Shown here piece after piece: positions 36,801-47,456 of a stretch of 64,000 nt of DNA. The stretch comes from Mactromeris polynyma (Eukaryota; Mollusca; Bivalvia; Venerida; Mactridae). The stretch is from NCBI GenBank assembly GCA_032209605.1, contig JASFXZ010000043.1, forward strand, positions 668,819-732,818. Direction: 5' to 3'. A model generated the notes under the pieces. It was given only the letters and a program-made list of their open reading frames with translations. It was not told the DNA's origin and did not search any database. Numbering within the stretch: position 1 is the stretch's first letter; every line of letters begins with the position of its first letter. A program made the position numbers and the translations under genes.

Positions 36801-37133
36801 TTTCTAAAAAAAACCCATTTCTCTCCGGTTTGAAACAAAATTGTTGGTAATTTTGTAATTGCTAAATTTACAATGGCCATATACAAGATCAGGTACAAAA
36901 AGTATACACTCAGTTACCATTCAATAATTTAGAGTTACATTACCAATGCTAGAATTATGAGAAGACAATGCAGTGATCTGATGGAAAGTGTTGCATTTAA
37001 TGCTATGTTACAATTAATAAATTATGCTTTTTGTACTTTTCAGTTTGCACAATTGATAGCCCTGCAGAATCGTTTAGGACATGAGATTTTTCCATTGATT
37101 AACCAAGCATACTATCCTAATCACAGAGAAATG
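15553..37133 (+). CDS. Syn: Synapsin, partial gene (coding exons 1-5 of more)
   Basis: Synapsins are presynaptic vesicle-associated phosphoproteins that tether synaptic vesicles to each other and to actin; their C domain has an ATP-grasp-like fold that binds ATP. Five exons join in frame: 15553-15809, 23523-23580, 29771-29862, 32613-32763 and 37044-37133. They give 216 residues with intron phases 2, 0, 2, 0, 0, all GT-AG. Residues 1-10 are domain A with the PKA motif RRRFSS. Residues about 20-73 are a Ser/Pro/Thr-rich linker. From about residue 74 (KTLLIID) the C domain begins, with the signatures [34 protein letters not shown] and [15 protein letters not shown]. The family continues for at least 200 residues; those exons are not in the window. 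TIMP is nested antisense in intron 5. Confidence 0.95.
15952..16380. repeat. 39-bp minisatellite, exactly 11 copies (synapsin intron 1)
   Basis: The unit contains CTTTATTTCATGCTTTCCAG followed by TGGTTTGCCAGGGAATAAA. Eleven units fit 429 bp without indels, and variants are confined to the ATGCTT/ATGGTT/ATGTTT position. Each unit carries a pyrimidine-rich 3' splice-site-like word (TTTCCAG). The array starts 142 bp after the exon 1 donor. Confidence 0.97.
16851..17358. repeat. 32-bp minisatellite, about 16 copies (synapsin intron 1)
   Basis: The unit contains AAATTCATGAAGGGGATTTT followed by GTCCACCTTGT. An inverted fragment of the unit, AATCCCCTTCATGAATT, lies at about 16727-16743, roughly 110 bp upstream. 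Confidence 0.95.
17359..19062. other. Synapsin intron 1, unassigned sequence
   Basis: AT-rich intronic DNA without a recognisable exon or array. Confidence 0.4.
19063..19345 (+). mobile_element. tRNA-derived SINE with internal inverted duplication
   Basis: The head resembles a tRNA: box-A-like TAGTCCAGTGGTAATGCGC and box-B-like GGTTCGATTCC. Two 45-bp arms follow, 19148-19192 and 19238-19282, which are near-perfect reverse complements (CACAGGTGGCCGGTGAGTAG against CTACTCACCGGCCACCTG). A tail with CTTTCGGACAAGAC and ACCGAGGTCCCATGT follows; it resembles the conserved central domain of several invertebrate SINEs as I remember them. Confidence 0.65.
19603..19745 (-). mobile_element. tRNA-derived SINE, family 1 copy c
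   Basis: On the minus strand a box-B-like GTAGGTTCAAACCGG precedes a body containing GCTCAAGTACAGATTAGTAA and a tail ATTGAGAGTGATTTA. These match the copies at 5220 and 12925. All three copies are in the same orientation. Confidence 0.55.
20346..20590. repeat. 92-bp tandem repeat, 2.7 copies (synapsin intron 1)
   Basis: Two full units and a partial one start at 20346, 20438 and about 20528. They contain GCCCTCTTCTGAAACAGTGG, TTTACCAGTGGATGGTTACC and GGTACTGSCTGTGAC. The third unit breaks off at GTTTACTTCAG, exactly where the following 22-bp array begins. Confidence 0.9.
20578..23370. repeat. 22-bp minisatellite, about 127 copies (synapsin intron 1)
   Basis: The unit is close to CATTACTTCAGAAAAGCCCA plus AA. 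Four main types intermix: GCCCAAAC, GCCCTAAC, TCCCTAAT and GCTCAAAC, plus TTCACAAAAG variants. Blocks of types recur as higher-order repeats; for example the alternation of TCCCTAAT with CACAAAAGCCCAAAC near 22380-22500 recurs near 22610-22720 and 23150-23280. The array ends about 150 bp before synapsin exon 2. Confidence 0.96.
23523..23580 (+). CDS. Syn: Synapsin coding exon 2
   Basis: 58 nt between TTTTCTTTTTAG and GTAAGAAAG. The first base completes Trp86 and the exon then reads [19 protein letters not shown] (residues 87-105). This is the synapsin C-domain segment that in relatives follows HTDW and ends in KVEQ or RVEQ. Phase 2 in and phase 0 out agree with the neighbouring exons. Confidence 0.95.
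24020..26066. repeat. 57-bp minisatellite, about 36 copies (synapsin intron 2)
   Basis: The unit contains ACATTTGTTGACATGTTGTA, ACAATAAATACAATCTTATA and TGTCCCAGGCATCACTRA. About eight copies have a shortened GTAACATTATACAATC or CAATATACAATC form. A longer segment from about 25200-25440 is repeated almost unit for unit at about 25490-25740. Each unit contains CACTRAC, matching branch-point consensus, and a TATGTCYCAG word about 45 bp further on. Confidence 0.96.
26086..26314 (+). mobile_element. MITE-like dispersed repeat Z, copy 1
   Basis: The ends CAGACCTCATTTACTCAAC and TTCAAATGTATGAGGTCTCAG form an imperfect terminal inverted repeat. It shares CTCAACAACCTTCTA, AATATCAGGTCCCAATATAT and TTCTTAAAGACGT-like sequence with 56605-56785, which has a deletion. 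The CAGNNGGACC-type end suggests a pogo-like non-autonomous element. Confidence 0.55.
26418..28832. repeat. 35-bp minisatellite, exactly 69 copies (synapsin intron 2)
   Basis: The unit contains GTATCCATCCATTACAATGA followed by TACAAGTGTTCCTCC. The span of 2415 bp equals 69 units with no indel. Variants are zoned: ACAGTGA dominates the left ten units, the centre is almost invariant, and TACAGGTG and TACTAGTG variants are confined to the right third. Confidence 0.97.
29050..29198. mobile_element. Short TIR element, pogo/Tigger-like MITE
   Basis: Ends CAGTGGAACCCCTCCAAAC and GTTTGGTTGGAGGGGTTCCACTG form a near-perfect inverted repeat of about 20 bp around 110 bp of AT-rich filler. The left flank is TA; the right flank is CA, so the target duplication is imperfect. 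A minus-strand open frame across it is incidental. Confidence 0.75.
29771..29862 (+). CDS. Syn: Synapsin coding exon 3
   Basis: 92 nt between TATATTACAG and GTAGTATT. It encodes residues 106-135, beginning [15 protein letters not shown] and ending TRQGTKVV, plus two bases of Arg136. AEFSEINL and the following VD..V.R.GTKVVR pattern are characteristic of the synapsin C domain. Phase 0 in, phase 2 out. The GTAGTA donor is weaker than consensus. Confidence 0.95.
29863..32612. other. Synapsin intron 3
   Basis: A 2.75-kb intron with no tandem array, the only synapsin intron here without one. It has a 48-bp MITE relic at 30130-30177; otherwise it is unassigned AT-rich DNA. Confidence 0.6.
30130..30177. 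mobile_element. 48-bp pogo/Tigger-like MITE relic
   Basis: Flanked by TA on both sides. It begins CAGTCAAACCTCAATAATAA and ends AAGTGAGGTTTTACTG, essentially the two terminal repeats joined. Related to the elements at 9734, 52825 and 55583. Confidence 0.7.
32613..32763 (+). CDS. Syn: Synapsin coding exon 4
   Basis: 151 nt between TATTTATTTCAG and GTAGGTAC. The first base completes Arg136. Residues 137-186 include [33 protein letters not shown] and [10 protein letters not shown]. These are among the most conserved synapsin C-domain segments, including the R-S-x-K/R-P-D-F-x-L-x-R-Q-H motif spanning exons 3 and 4. Ends in phase 0. A minus-strand open frame across this exon is a shadow. Confidence 0.97.
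33052..34570. repeat. 40-bp minisatellite, about 38 copies (synapsin intron 4)
   Basis: The unit contains CAATGCCTAGCTCCAATGTC followed by ACTCCAGTGCAACATGAATA. Internal blocks differ by CTCC/CTTC, ACTCC/ATTCC/TCACC and CAACATG/CAGTATG. The GTATG types cluster at 33230-33700. Confidence 0.96.
34571..35383. other. Synapsin intron 4, unassigned sequence
   Basis: Includes a poly-T run near 34598. An open frame at 34993-35238 has no splice-supported or recognisable product. Confidence 0.35.
35384..36110. repeat. 39/43-bp minisatellite, 18 copies (synapsin intron 4)
   Basis: The unit contains CTGTAAGCTGCTGTAGAATC followed by TAGATAATACAAGTATTGT. Six copies carry a 4-bp insertion (GTACGTAGAATC). 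Long and short units alternate on the left side and become uniform 39-mers on the right. Confidence 0.95.
36111..37043. other. Synapsin intron 4, 3' part
   Basis: AT-rich intron sequence ending in the acceptor TTTTTGTACTTTTCAG before exon 5. No other feature seen. Confidence 0.4.
37044..37133 (+). CDS. Syn: Synapsin coding exon 5
   Basis: 90 nt between TTGTACTTTTCAG and GTATGTAAT. It encodes residues 187-216, starting [14 protein letters not shown] and ending [15 protein letters not shown]. The closing YPNHxEM is a synapsin hallmark; in relatives it is followed by FPVVVKIGHAHSGMGK. I found no exon for that segment up to 64000, so intron 5 is at least 26.8 kb long. Confidence 0.96.
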
Positions 37134-37407
37134 GTATGTAATTATAGATAAGTTAAATGTATTTAGAAATCATTGCTTTTTGGAATATTCACTGTTTCAT
37201 GTGTTGATGATGGTATATACCTGGGCATTGTTTTGATCATGGACTTACTGTCAACAAAGCCAGATAGACAGTGCTTCCTAACTCCCCTTATTGTTTATGA
37301 ACAGGATTGTAATCAACTTATGATGAGCCAATACATAACTTGCTGTATGCAAGGTTTCTGTTTAATTGATATGAACAAGCATGTATGGTCCTTTCCAGTA
37401 GGGAAGC

Positions 37408-40053
37408 CATGGTGCAATGGTAAGCTATTACACCATGTTTACTGGTAAGATGGAACACATGCAAGGTGCAATGGTAAGCCATGTTGCATTATAAGCTAAA
37501 CAATTACACCATGTTTACGGGTAAGATGAAACACATGCAAGGTGCTGTTGCATTATAAGCTAAACAATTACACCATGTTTACGGGTAAGATGGAACACAT
37601 GCATGGTGCAATGGTAAGCCATGTTGCATTATATAAGATATACAATTACACTATGTTTACGGGTAAGATGGAACACATGCATGGTGCAATGGTAAGCCAT
37701 GTTGCATTATATAAGATATACAATTACACTATGTTTACTGGTAAGATGAAACACATGCATGGTGCAATGGTAAGCCATGTTGCATTATAAGCTAAACAAT
37801 TACACTATGTTTACTGGTAAGATGGAACACATGCATGGTGCAATGGTAAGCCATGTTGCATTATATAAGATATACAATTACACTATGTTTACTGGTAAGA
37901 TGAAACACATGCATGGTGCAATGGTAAGCCATGTTGCATTATAAGCTAAACAATTACACTATGTTTACTGGTAAGATGGAACACATGCATGGTGCAATGG
38001 TAAGCCATGTTGCATTATATAAGATATACAATTACACTATGTTTACTGGTAAGATGGAACACATGCATGGTGCAATGGTAAGCCATGTTGCATTATATAA
38101 GATATACAATTACACTATGTTTACTGGTAAGATGGAACACATGCATGGTGCAATGGTAAGCCATGTTGCATTATAAGCTAAACAATTACACTATGTTTAC
38201 TGGTAAGATGGAACACATGCATGGTGCAATGGTAAGCCATGTTGCATTATAAGCTAAACAATTACACCATGTTTACGGGTAAGATGAAACACATGCAAGG
38301 TGCTGTTGCATTATATAAGATATACAATTACACTATGTTTACTGGTAAGATGAAACACATGCATGGTGCAATGGTGAGCCATGTTGCATTATAAGCTAAA
38401 CAATTACACTATGTTTACTGGTAAGATGAAACACATGCATGGTGCAATGGTAAGCCATGTTGCATTATAAGCTAAACAATACACCATGTTTACTGGTAAG
38501 ATGAAACACATGCAAGGTGCTGTTGCATTATAAGCTAAACAATTACACCATGTTTACTGGTAAGATGGAACACATGCATGGTGCAATGGTGAGCTATGTT
38601 GCATTATAAGCTAAACAATTACACCATGTTTACGGGTAAGATGGAACACATGCATGGTGCAATGGTGAGCTATGTTGCATTATATAAGATATACAATTAC
38701 ACTATGTTTACTGGTAAGATGGAACACATGCAAGGTGCAATGGTAAGCTATGTTGCATTATAAGATATACAATTACACCATGTTTACTGGTAAGATGGAA
38801 CACATGCATGGTGCAATGGTAAGCCATGTTGCATTATAAGCTATACAATTACACTATGTTTACTGGTAAGATGGAACACATGCAAGGTGCTGTTGCATTA
38901 TAAGCTAAACAATTACACCATGTTTACTGGTAAGATGGAACACATGCATGGTGCAATGGTAAGCCATGTTGCATTATAAGCTAAACAATTACACCATGTT
39001 TACTGGTAAGATGGAACACATGCAAGGTGCTGTTGCATTATAAGCTAAACAATTACACCATGTTTACTGGTAAGATGGAACACATGCAAGGTGCTGTTGC
39101 ATTATAAGCTAAACAATTACACCATGTTTACTGGTAAGATGGAACACATGCATGGTGCAATGGTAAGCTATGTTGCATTATAAGCTAAACAATTACACCA
39201 TGTTTACTGGTAAGATGGAACACATGCATGGTGAAATGGTAAGCCATGTTGCATTATAAGCTAAACAATTACACCATGTTTACTGGTAAGATGGAACACA
39301 TGCAAGGTGCTGTTGCATTATAAGCTAAACAATTACACCATGTTTACTGGTAAGATGGAACACATGCATGGTGCAATGGTAAGCCATGTTGCATTATAAG
39401 CTAAACAATTACACCATGTTTACTGGTAAGATGGAACACATGCATGGTGCAATGGTAAGCCATGTTGCATTATAAGCTAAACAATTACACCATGTTTACT
39501 GGTAAGATGGAACACATGCATGGTGCAATGGTAAGCCATGTTGCATTATAAGCTAAACAATTACACCATGTTTACGGGTAAGATGGAACACATGCATGGT
39601 GCAATGGTAAGCCATGTTGCATTATAAGCTAAACAATTACACCATGTTTACGGGTAAGATGGAACACATGCATGGTGAAATGGTAAGCCATGTTGCATTA
39701 TAAGCTAAACAATTACACCATGTTTACGGGTAAGATGGAACACATGCATGGTGCAATGGTAAGCCATGTTGCATTATAAGCTAAACAATTACACCATGTT
39801 TACTGGTAAGATGGAACACATGCATGGTGCAATGGTAAGCCATGTTGCATTATAAGCTATACAATTACACCATGTTTACTGGTAAGATGAAACACATGCA
39901 AGGTGCTGTTGCATTATAAGCTAAACAATTACACCATGTTTACTGGTAAGATGGAACACATGCAAGGTGCAATGGTAAGCTATGTTGTATTATAAGATAT
40001 ACAATTACACCATGTTTACTGGTAAGATGGAACACATGCAAGGTGCTGTTGTG
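37408..40053. repeat. About 76-bp minisatellite with three length classes (synapsin intron 5)
   Basis: Roughly 36 units contain GGTGCAATGGTAAGCCATGT, TGCATTATAAGCTAAACAAT and TTTACTGGTAAGATGGAACA. Length classes come from TATAAGC against TATATAAGATATAC, and from replacement of CAATGGTAAGCCATGTTG by CTGTTG. Most units contain two GGTAAG words on the sense strand of synapsin. The array begins about 275 bp after exon 5. Confidence 0.95.
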
Positions 40054-42099
40054 TTTGTTTGCATGAACTAGACACATCTTACTGTTTGTGCTGGAATCAT
40101 GTTATTGAAGGAGATTAATATGCAGAATCTTCTGTTTTGAACTTTTGCCAGAGTTTTGTATATTTAAGCTGGAATCCAAGATGATCATACCTTAATTGTT
40201 ATGCGCGGTTCCCCCTTTTTGAAGAAGGAGCATAAATTCTGTCTATCATTCAGTTTCTAATAAATAAGTCTTAGCATTACAGTGGAATGTAATGAACAAG
40301 TATTCATCCTTGTTCTGGTCGATAATCCTTGTTTATTTATCATTATTATCCTTTTACCTTCAGAAATCAGTTAGTTGTCTGTCCTAATAAACAGTCTTGC
40401 ACAATTCGATAGAATATTAAATGTGATGATATGTGGCTTAGATACTCGTTTTCCAACGAACCATGCCTTGATGAATAGTTGTGTGGGAATAAATGCATCT
40501 GTCATGGAAATGTTGGTGATCTTGTCCCTAGGATGTAATTATGTCTGAAAATAGATGTGAATTATGTGTGTGCATCAGCATGATGTAAATCATTCTACTT
40601 GCTCTTCAGTAAATGAAGTAATTATCTTAAGCTGTCTGATAATTATGATGTTATGGATAAGAAATGAGCGCTGGAAATGATTACGTCATGATCAGATTTC
40701 AAAAGATTAAAAAAAATGTTTTTGGACAAAATGTCCTGCCTATGAATTAACAATGATATCACATTACCAATTTACATTCTGCTTATACATGTATATGGGT
40801 AAAAAAAGAATGAAAGACCTCATGTCATGAATGTGTGACTAATGAGATAAAACGGAATATGTAAATTGGAATCATGTTTCCCATATCACTATAATGACTT
40901 GCGATGGCCTATAATTTATATTCCCATGTTCATAAGGAAATCACAGTGAGGCAGAATTAATTATTGAAGCATTTTTTAAGTCAGACATCAAACTCGCTGA
41001 TATTGAGGATAAAGAAGAAAGTATGCAGTTTATTTACCTAATCTCAGCTTACAAGGCTGTTGTGATTGGTTCTTGTCTGGTCATTGTGCTCATATGTCTT
41101 GCCAACAAATAGATACATGTACCTAGGTGGCTATAGGATCAAATGGTTGACTACAATGTAATTCATTTCATAAGCTCTTACATGGCTACATTTTCTGCTT
41201 CTGTGGCTAAAACTGAAGTTTACTAAAAGAAATTGGGGGGGGGGGGTATGTAGTCAATTGATGGAGCAACTGTTGTCAATCAAATATTTTAGGGTTAGCA
41301 CATCGGAGATCACATTTCTGGACCCATCTTACACAGTATAATTATAGCCCACAATCTTGGACAAATCTGATGATTGGCTTGATTGCTCAAATAGCCCCAG
41401 TGTGCATGATCCTTGAATTTGTTTACTTAGTTAACAAACTGTTTTGTGGCAATATTCATTGATAAAACATGATCAGATTTACATTGAATGTATATTTCTT
41501 AAAATCAGTACAAGTATGATAATAGGCACAATTTCTGAGTCATTGTCCAGGAAGTCGGTAAATTTCTCAATTTCCAACTTAATCAGATTTAAATACCAAT
41601 ATAGCCCACATACTTTTATTTGTATTCCGTAGCAGTTGTCTGATATTTGGCTAAAAGCAATTCAATCCCCTCTGACATCCCCTTTTTACATTGAATGTAA
41701 AGTCATGCACTTCAAGGACAGTGCATTTAGGTTGTTTACTTAGTATTCAGGGGATGATCAATTTAGCTAACAATTTGGCCCTCTTATTTTAATTTAATAT
41801 CATGCATACTAAATGTCTGTATATGCCTGTTTAATGTCGGTTTGTGTCTGTTATAGAATAATCACATGATTTGCCTGACTGCAAGTAGTACCTTGGGAAA
41901 TTCTAAATATATGTCTGTGTTTCCATACAGAAAGTTATGTTACTCTTGGCACCAAGTTTGTATGATTATGCTGAACATTTGTTTCTTTCTGTTATGAGCT
42001 ATGACAGGACATGTTCATAACTAGTTATGTAACACGTTGCATTGTTGCAAGTCAGACACATCAGTTTAGTAGTTTTTACAATATTTCCATAAAATATGT
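40054..42099. other. Synapsin intron 5, unassigned sequence
   Basis: AT-rich, with a run of 13 G at about 41233. No exon was recognised on either strand. Confidence 0.35.
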
Positions 42100-42356
42100 T
42101 TGGGTTTGGTTAATTGGGTTTTATGCCGTTTTTCGACAATTTTCAGTTATATACAGCAGTCAGCTGACCTAACCAGTTTTCCTGGAAATCATTACTTGCC
42201 CTTCCCTTAAGCAGTTGACTTCTTTTCCATGTGAATCAGAGGTTGAGGACAAATGTCCTGGAAGGACATGACCTGCCCAACCTAGAAATCAAACCCGGAC
42301 ATCGTGGGTGACAGTCAAGAGCTCGAACCCACTGAGCTATTGGGGGCCGGCCTTAA
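42100..42356 (-). mobile_element. tRNA-derived SINE, family 2
   Basis: On the minus strand it begins near GGCCCCCAATAGCTCAGTGG (box-A-like), followed by GTTCGAGCTCTTGACTG, box-B-like GGGTTTGATTTC, a body with GGACATTTGTCCTCAACC, and an end resembling AAAACCCAATTAACCAAACC. The TAGCTCAGTGGGTTCGAG head is typical of tRNA-derived SINEs. It differs from family 1. Confidence 0.6.
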
Positions 42357-42486
42357 AATATGGGAAAGAAACTAATTATGATTTATAATTGTTGTTCAGT
42401 TTGTCAGTTTTTTCCTGATACATATATAAAGTTGTCAATATATTACACTCCCATATTTGAGGTTTCTGACTGAGTGTTTTAAAGCC

Positions 42487-44848
42487 CTGAGTAGAGGTGT
42501 TATAGCCATGGTTTGCTCATGTTGTACTGAGTAGAGGTGTTATAGCCATGGTTTGCTCATGTTGTACTGAGTAGAGGTGTTATAGCCATGGTTTGCTCAT
42601 GTTGTACTGAGTAGAGGTGTAATAGCCATGGTTTGCTCATGTTGTACTGAGTAAAGGTGTTATTGCCATGGTTTGCTCCTGTTGTACTGAGAAGAGGTGT
42701 AATAGCCATGGTTTGCTCATGTTGTACTGAGTAAAGGTGTTATTGCCATGGTTTGCTCATGTTGTACTGAGAAGAGGTGTAATAGCCATGGTTTGCTCAT
42801 GTTGTACTGAGTAAAGGTGTTATTGCCATGGTTTGCTCCTGTTGTACTGAGTAAAGGTGTTATTGCCATGGTTTGCTCATGTTGTACTGAGTAGATGTGT
42901 TATAGCCATGGTTTGCTCATGTTGTACTGAGTAGAGGTGTTATAGCCATGGTTTGCTCATGTTGTACTGAGTAGAGGTGTTATTGCCATGGTTTGCTCAT
43001 GTTGTACTGAGTAGAGGTGTTATAGCCATGGTTTGCTCATGTTGTACTGAGTAGAGGTGTTATAGCCATGGTTTGCTCATGTTGTACTGAGTAAAGGTGT
43101 TATTGCCATGGTTTGCTCCTGTTGTACTGAGTAAAGGTGTTATTGCCATGGTTTGCTCCTGTTGTACTGAGTAGAGGTGTTATAGCCATGGTTTGCTCAT
43201 GTTGTACTGAGTAGAGGTGTTATAGCCATGGTTTGCTCATGTTGTACTGAGTAGAGGTGTTATAGCCATGGTTTGCTCATGTTGTACTGAGTAGAGGTGT
43301 AATAGCCATGGTTTGCTCATGTTGTACTATGTAGAGGTGTTATAGCCATGGTTTGCTCATGTTGTACTGTGTAGAGGTGTTATAGCCATGGTTTGCTCAT
43401 GTTGTACTGTGTAGAGGTGTTATAGCCATGGTTTGCTCATGTTGTACTGAGAAGAGGTGTAATAGCCATGGTTTGCTCATGTTGTACTGAGTAGAGGTGT
43501 TATAGCCATGGTTTGCTCATGTTGTACTGAGTAGAGGTGTAATAGCCATGGTTTGCTCATGTTGTACTGTGTAGAGGTGTTATAGCCATGGTTTGCTCAT
43601 GTTGTACTGAGAAGAGGTGTAATAGCCATGGTTTGCTCATGTTGTACTGAGTAGAGGTGTTATAGCCATGGTTTGCTCATGTTGTACTGAGAAGAGGTGT
43701 AATAGCCATGGTTTGCTCATGTTGTACTGTGTAGAGGTGTTATAGCCATGGTTTGCTCATGTTGTACTGAGAAGAGGTGTAATAGCCATGGTTTGCTCAT
43801 GTTGTACTGAGAAGAGGTGTAATAGCCATGGTTTGCTCATGTTGTACTGTGTAGAGGTGTTATAGCCATGGTTTGCTCATGTTGTACTGAGTAGAGGTGT
43901 TATAGCCATGGTTTGCTCATGTTGTACTGTGTAGAGGTGTTATAGCCATGGTTTGCTCATGTTGTACTGAGTAGAGGTGTTATAGCCATGGTTTGCTCAT
44001 GTTGTACTGAGTAGAGGTGTTATAGCCATGGTTTGCTCATGTTGTACTGTGTAGAGGTGTTATAGCCATGGTTTGCTCATGTTGTACTGTGTAGAGGTGT
44101 TATAGCCATGGTTTGCTCATGTTGTACTGTGTAGAGGTGTTATAGCCATGGTTTGCTCATGTTGTACTGAGTAGAGGTGTTATAGCCATGGTTTGCTCAT
44201 GTTGTACTGAGAAGAGGTGTTATAGCCATGGTTTGCTCATGTTGTACTGTGTAGAGGTGTTATAGCCATGGTTTGCTCATGTTGTACTGTGTAGAGGTGT
44301 TATAGCCATGGTTTGCTCATGTTGTACTGTGTAGAGGTGTTATAGCCATGGTTTGCTCATGTTGTACTGTGTAGAGGTGTTATAGCCATGGTTTGCTCAT
44401 GTTGTACTGTGTAGAGGTGTTATAGCCATGGTTTGCTCATGTTGTACTGTGTAGAGGTGTTATAGCCATGGTTTGCTCATGTTGTACTGTGTAGAGGTGT
44501 TATAGCCATGGTTTGCTCATGTTGTACTGTGTAGAGGTGTTATAGCCATGGTTTGCTCATGTTGTACTGTGTAGAGGTGTTATAGCCATGGTTTGCTCAT
44601 GTTGTACTGTGTAGAGGTGTTATAGCCATGGTTTGCTCATGTTGTACTGAGTAGAGGTGTTATAGCCATGGTTTGCTCATGTTGTACTGAGTAGAGGTGT
44701 AATAGCCATGGTTTGCTCATGTTGTACTGTGTAGAGTTGTTATAGCCATGGTTTGCTCATGTTGTATACTGAGTAGAGGTGTTATAGCCATGGTTTGCTC
44801 ATGTTGTACTGAGTAGAGGTGTAATAGCCATGGTTTGCTCATGTTGTA
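42487..44848. repeat. 40-bp minisatellite, about 59 copies (synapsin intron 5)
   Basis: The unit contains GTACTGAGTAGAGGTGTTAT followed by AGCCATGGTTTGCTCATGTT. Variants GAGTAGAGG, GTGTAGAGG, GAGAAGAGG and GAGTAAAGG, plus TTATAG/TAATAG/TTATTG, are clustered. The right-centre part (about 44240-44640) is nearly homogeneous for GTGTAGAGG. Confidence 0.96.
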
Positions 44849-46194
44849 TGTCTGTCTGTTTTATGGTTGTCCATTGAGTTTGGTGTCAAATCAATTAGTG
44901 GAAAACACTAAGGTCTACAACATTCAAACTTCATGATGCTTTGGATCAGCAAATAGTATTCATTTTTGCAGACAGTTGATCTAAAGTCCAGGTGACAGTT
45001 ACCTCGGAACAGAAAAAAGTTTCTGATCAATAACTATGGAAAGCTTGGAGTCTGTGTTCATTAAATATCAGAGAATGATTGATTGTCATCTGTAGATGAC
45101 CCCTGTGGGTTCTGGGGGTCGTTGGTTAATGTCAAAGTGGTCCTGAGACTGAAAAGGATTTTTTGATAAATTGAGCGAGAGAACTCATCAGTCTGTGGCC
45201 ATAAGTTCTTCAAATGATTGCTTGTGGTTTGTGGAGATTTCCAATCTTTGACTGGAGAAACTTGGGCCTGTAATGACTGTCAAACTTCTCCAGGTGGCTG
45301 TCAGTTGTCAGTTTATATGACCCCATATTGTTGGAGGGTCTATAGGTCAAAGGTTGCCTGGTCAGTGCCTTTTCTATCATCTTACTTCATACAAGCTATC
45401 TTGGGTAAGCACAGTACAATGTATTTTTCCAACAACTCATTTTAAATGACTTTTCTCCTGTTTTGTTTTCTGAAAATGTCCCTAAAGTTGTTAAGACAAC
45501 CTGCATACTATGATTATACCAGTATATTATTTTACTAGAAATTTAAGATATTGATCTTGACTAAAGAACACTTTACAACGTTAAGTTATAAAGCTAAATG
45601 AATTTAATCAGATTAGGTTTTAATGTGTCCATATTCAGAATATGATAACTGGTATTAACTTTAACTACCATTAATTATAGAACATGGAAAATTTTCTAAG
45701 ATTGAAGAAGTATAACAAAATAAACACAATTTTATTGTAAATGTTAATGTGGAACTGCCTACTTGAAACAATCATGCATCTCTGTTAAAATGATCATGAA
45801 AGGTTGATTAAAAAAACAAGAAAATGTGGGTGGAAGTTTGAACAGCTCATTTCCTTACACTAACAACGTCCCAGGATCTTGTTTATTTCATGGCTCGATT
45901 GATTAGACAGTCGCTGTAGCAAGCGTTATGAATCTTCTCAATAATCTAACTCATTTCCATTGTTCATTTATTCCGAGCATGAAATTGAGATTATGACAGC
46001 TTCCTGATGTTTTCTCCCCAGTAACTTTGCTGTTAGGTCACCTTAAAAGTGTCTGTGTTATTTGGCTGATTCTGCTGCCAAACTTGGTGGTATAGTTCTG
46101 CAAGAAAATGTTGAGTGAGATCTTATTACTGTGAAATCTAATAACTGACTCAAAAGCTAGGATAATAGGTCAAATGAAAGAGAAACCCTGTTAA
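44849..46194. other. Synapsin intron 5, unassigned sequence
   Basis: Contains an open frame of about 75 codons at 45218-45445 on the plus strand (with GDFQSLTGETWACNDCQ). I do not recognise it and it has no splice context matching either gene. Confidence 0.35.
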
Positions 46195-46441
46195 TGCTCT
46201 AGAGGCCGCATTTTCTACATGATCTACAGTAAACGCAGTCAGAAAGATCTTGGTCAGGTTTGAATCTAAGTTAAGTGCCTTTAAACTGGAGACAAAACAA
46301 ACTGTTAACAGATTTTCTCAGAAGTGAACTAGCCTCCTATGTTGGACACATCAAATTTAACATGTTCACTTGTCCGGGACAAGTGTATTTTGAAAGCCCT
46401 GCCTGACCCTGTATACTTTCAAATATGAGTCACGGTTGCTC

Positions 46442-47456
46442 ATTATGTGACCATTCACCAACTGTCAAAGTTCCTGCTAGAAATAAAACATTATGTGACC
46501 ATTCACCAACTGTCAAAGTTCCTGCTAGAAATAAAACATTATGTGACCATTCACCAACTGTCAAAGTTCCTGCTAGAAATAAAACATTATGTGACCATTC
46601 ACCAACTGTCAAAGTTCCTGCTAGAAATAAAACATTATGTGACCATTCACCAACTGTCAAAGTTCCTGCTAGAAATATAACATTATGTGACCATTCAACA
46701 ACTGTCAATGTTCCTGCTAGAAATAAAACATTATGTGACCATTCACCAACTGTCATTGTTCCTGCTAGAAATATAACATTATGTGACCATTCACCAACTG
46801 TCAAAGTTCCTGCTAGAAATAAAACATTATGTGACCATTCACCAACTGTCAAAGTTCCTGCTAGAAATATAACATTATGTGACCATTCACCAACTGTCAA
46901 AGTTCCTGCTAGAAATAAAACATTATGTGACCATTCACCAACTGTCAAAGTTCCTGCTAGAAATAAAACATTATGTGACCATTCACCAACTGTCAAAGTT
47001 CCGGCTAGAAATAAAACATTATGTGACCATTCACCAACTGTCAAAGTTCCTGCTAGAAATATAACATTATGTGACCATTCACCAACTGTCAAAGTTCCTG
47101 CTAGAAATAAAACATTATGTGACCATTCACCAACTGTCAAAGTTCCTGCTAGAAATAAAACATTATGTGACCATTCACCAACTGTCAATGTTCCTGCTAG
47201 AAATAAAACATTATGTGACCATTCACCAACTGTCAAAGTTCCTGCTAGAAATAAAACATTATGTGACCATTCACCAACTGTCAAAGTTCCTGCTAGAAAT
47301 AAAACATTATGTGACCATTCACCAACTGTCAAAGTTCCTGCTAGAAATAAAACATTATGTGACCATTCACCAACTGTCAAAGTTCCTGCTAGAAATAAAA
47401 CATTATGTGACCATTCACCAACTGTCAAAGTTCCTGCTAGAAATAAAACATTATGT
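46442..47456. repeat. 48-bp minisatellite, 21 copies plus a partial (synapsin intron 5)
   Basis: The unit contains ATTATGTGACCATTCACCAA, CTGTCAAAGTTCCTGCTAGA and AATAAAAC. It is indel-free, and open on both strands because the period is a multiple of three. A fragment of the CTCTAGAGG dispersed repeat lies just upstream at about 46196-46280. Confidence 0.96.

Noticed and set aside
41233..41245. Poly-G run as a possible G-quadruplex or assembly gap edge
   Set aside because: A single homopolymer with no neighbouring G-tracts; unremarkable on its own.
45218..45445. 75-codon open frame with several Cys and Trp
   Set aside because: Not recognised, no splice partners, and within the expected length of random open frames.
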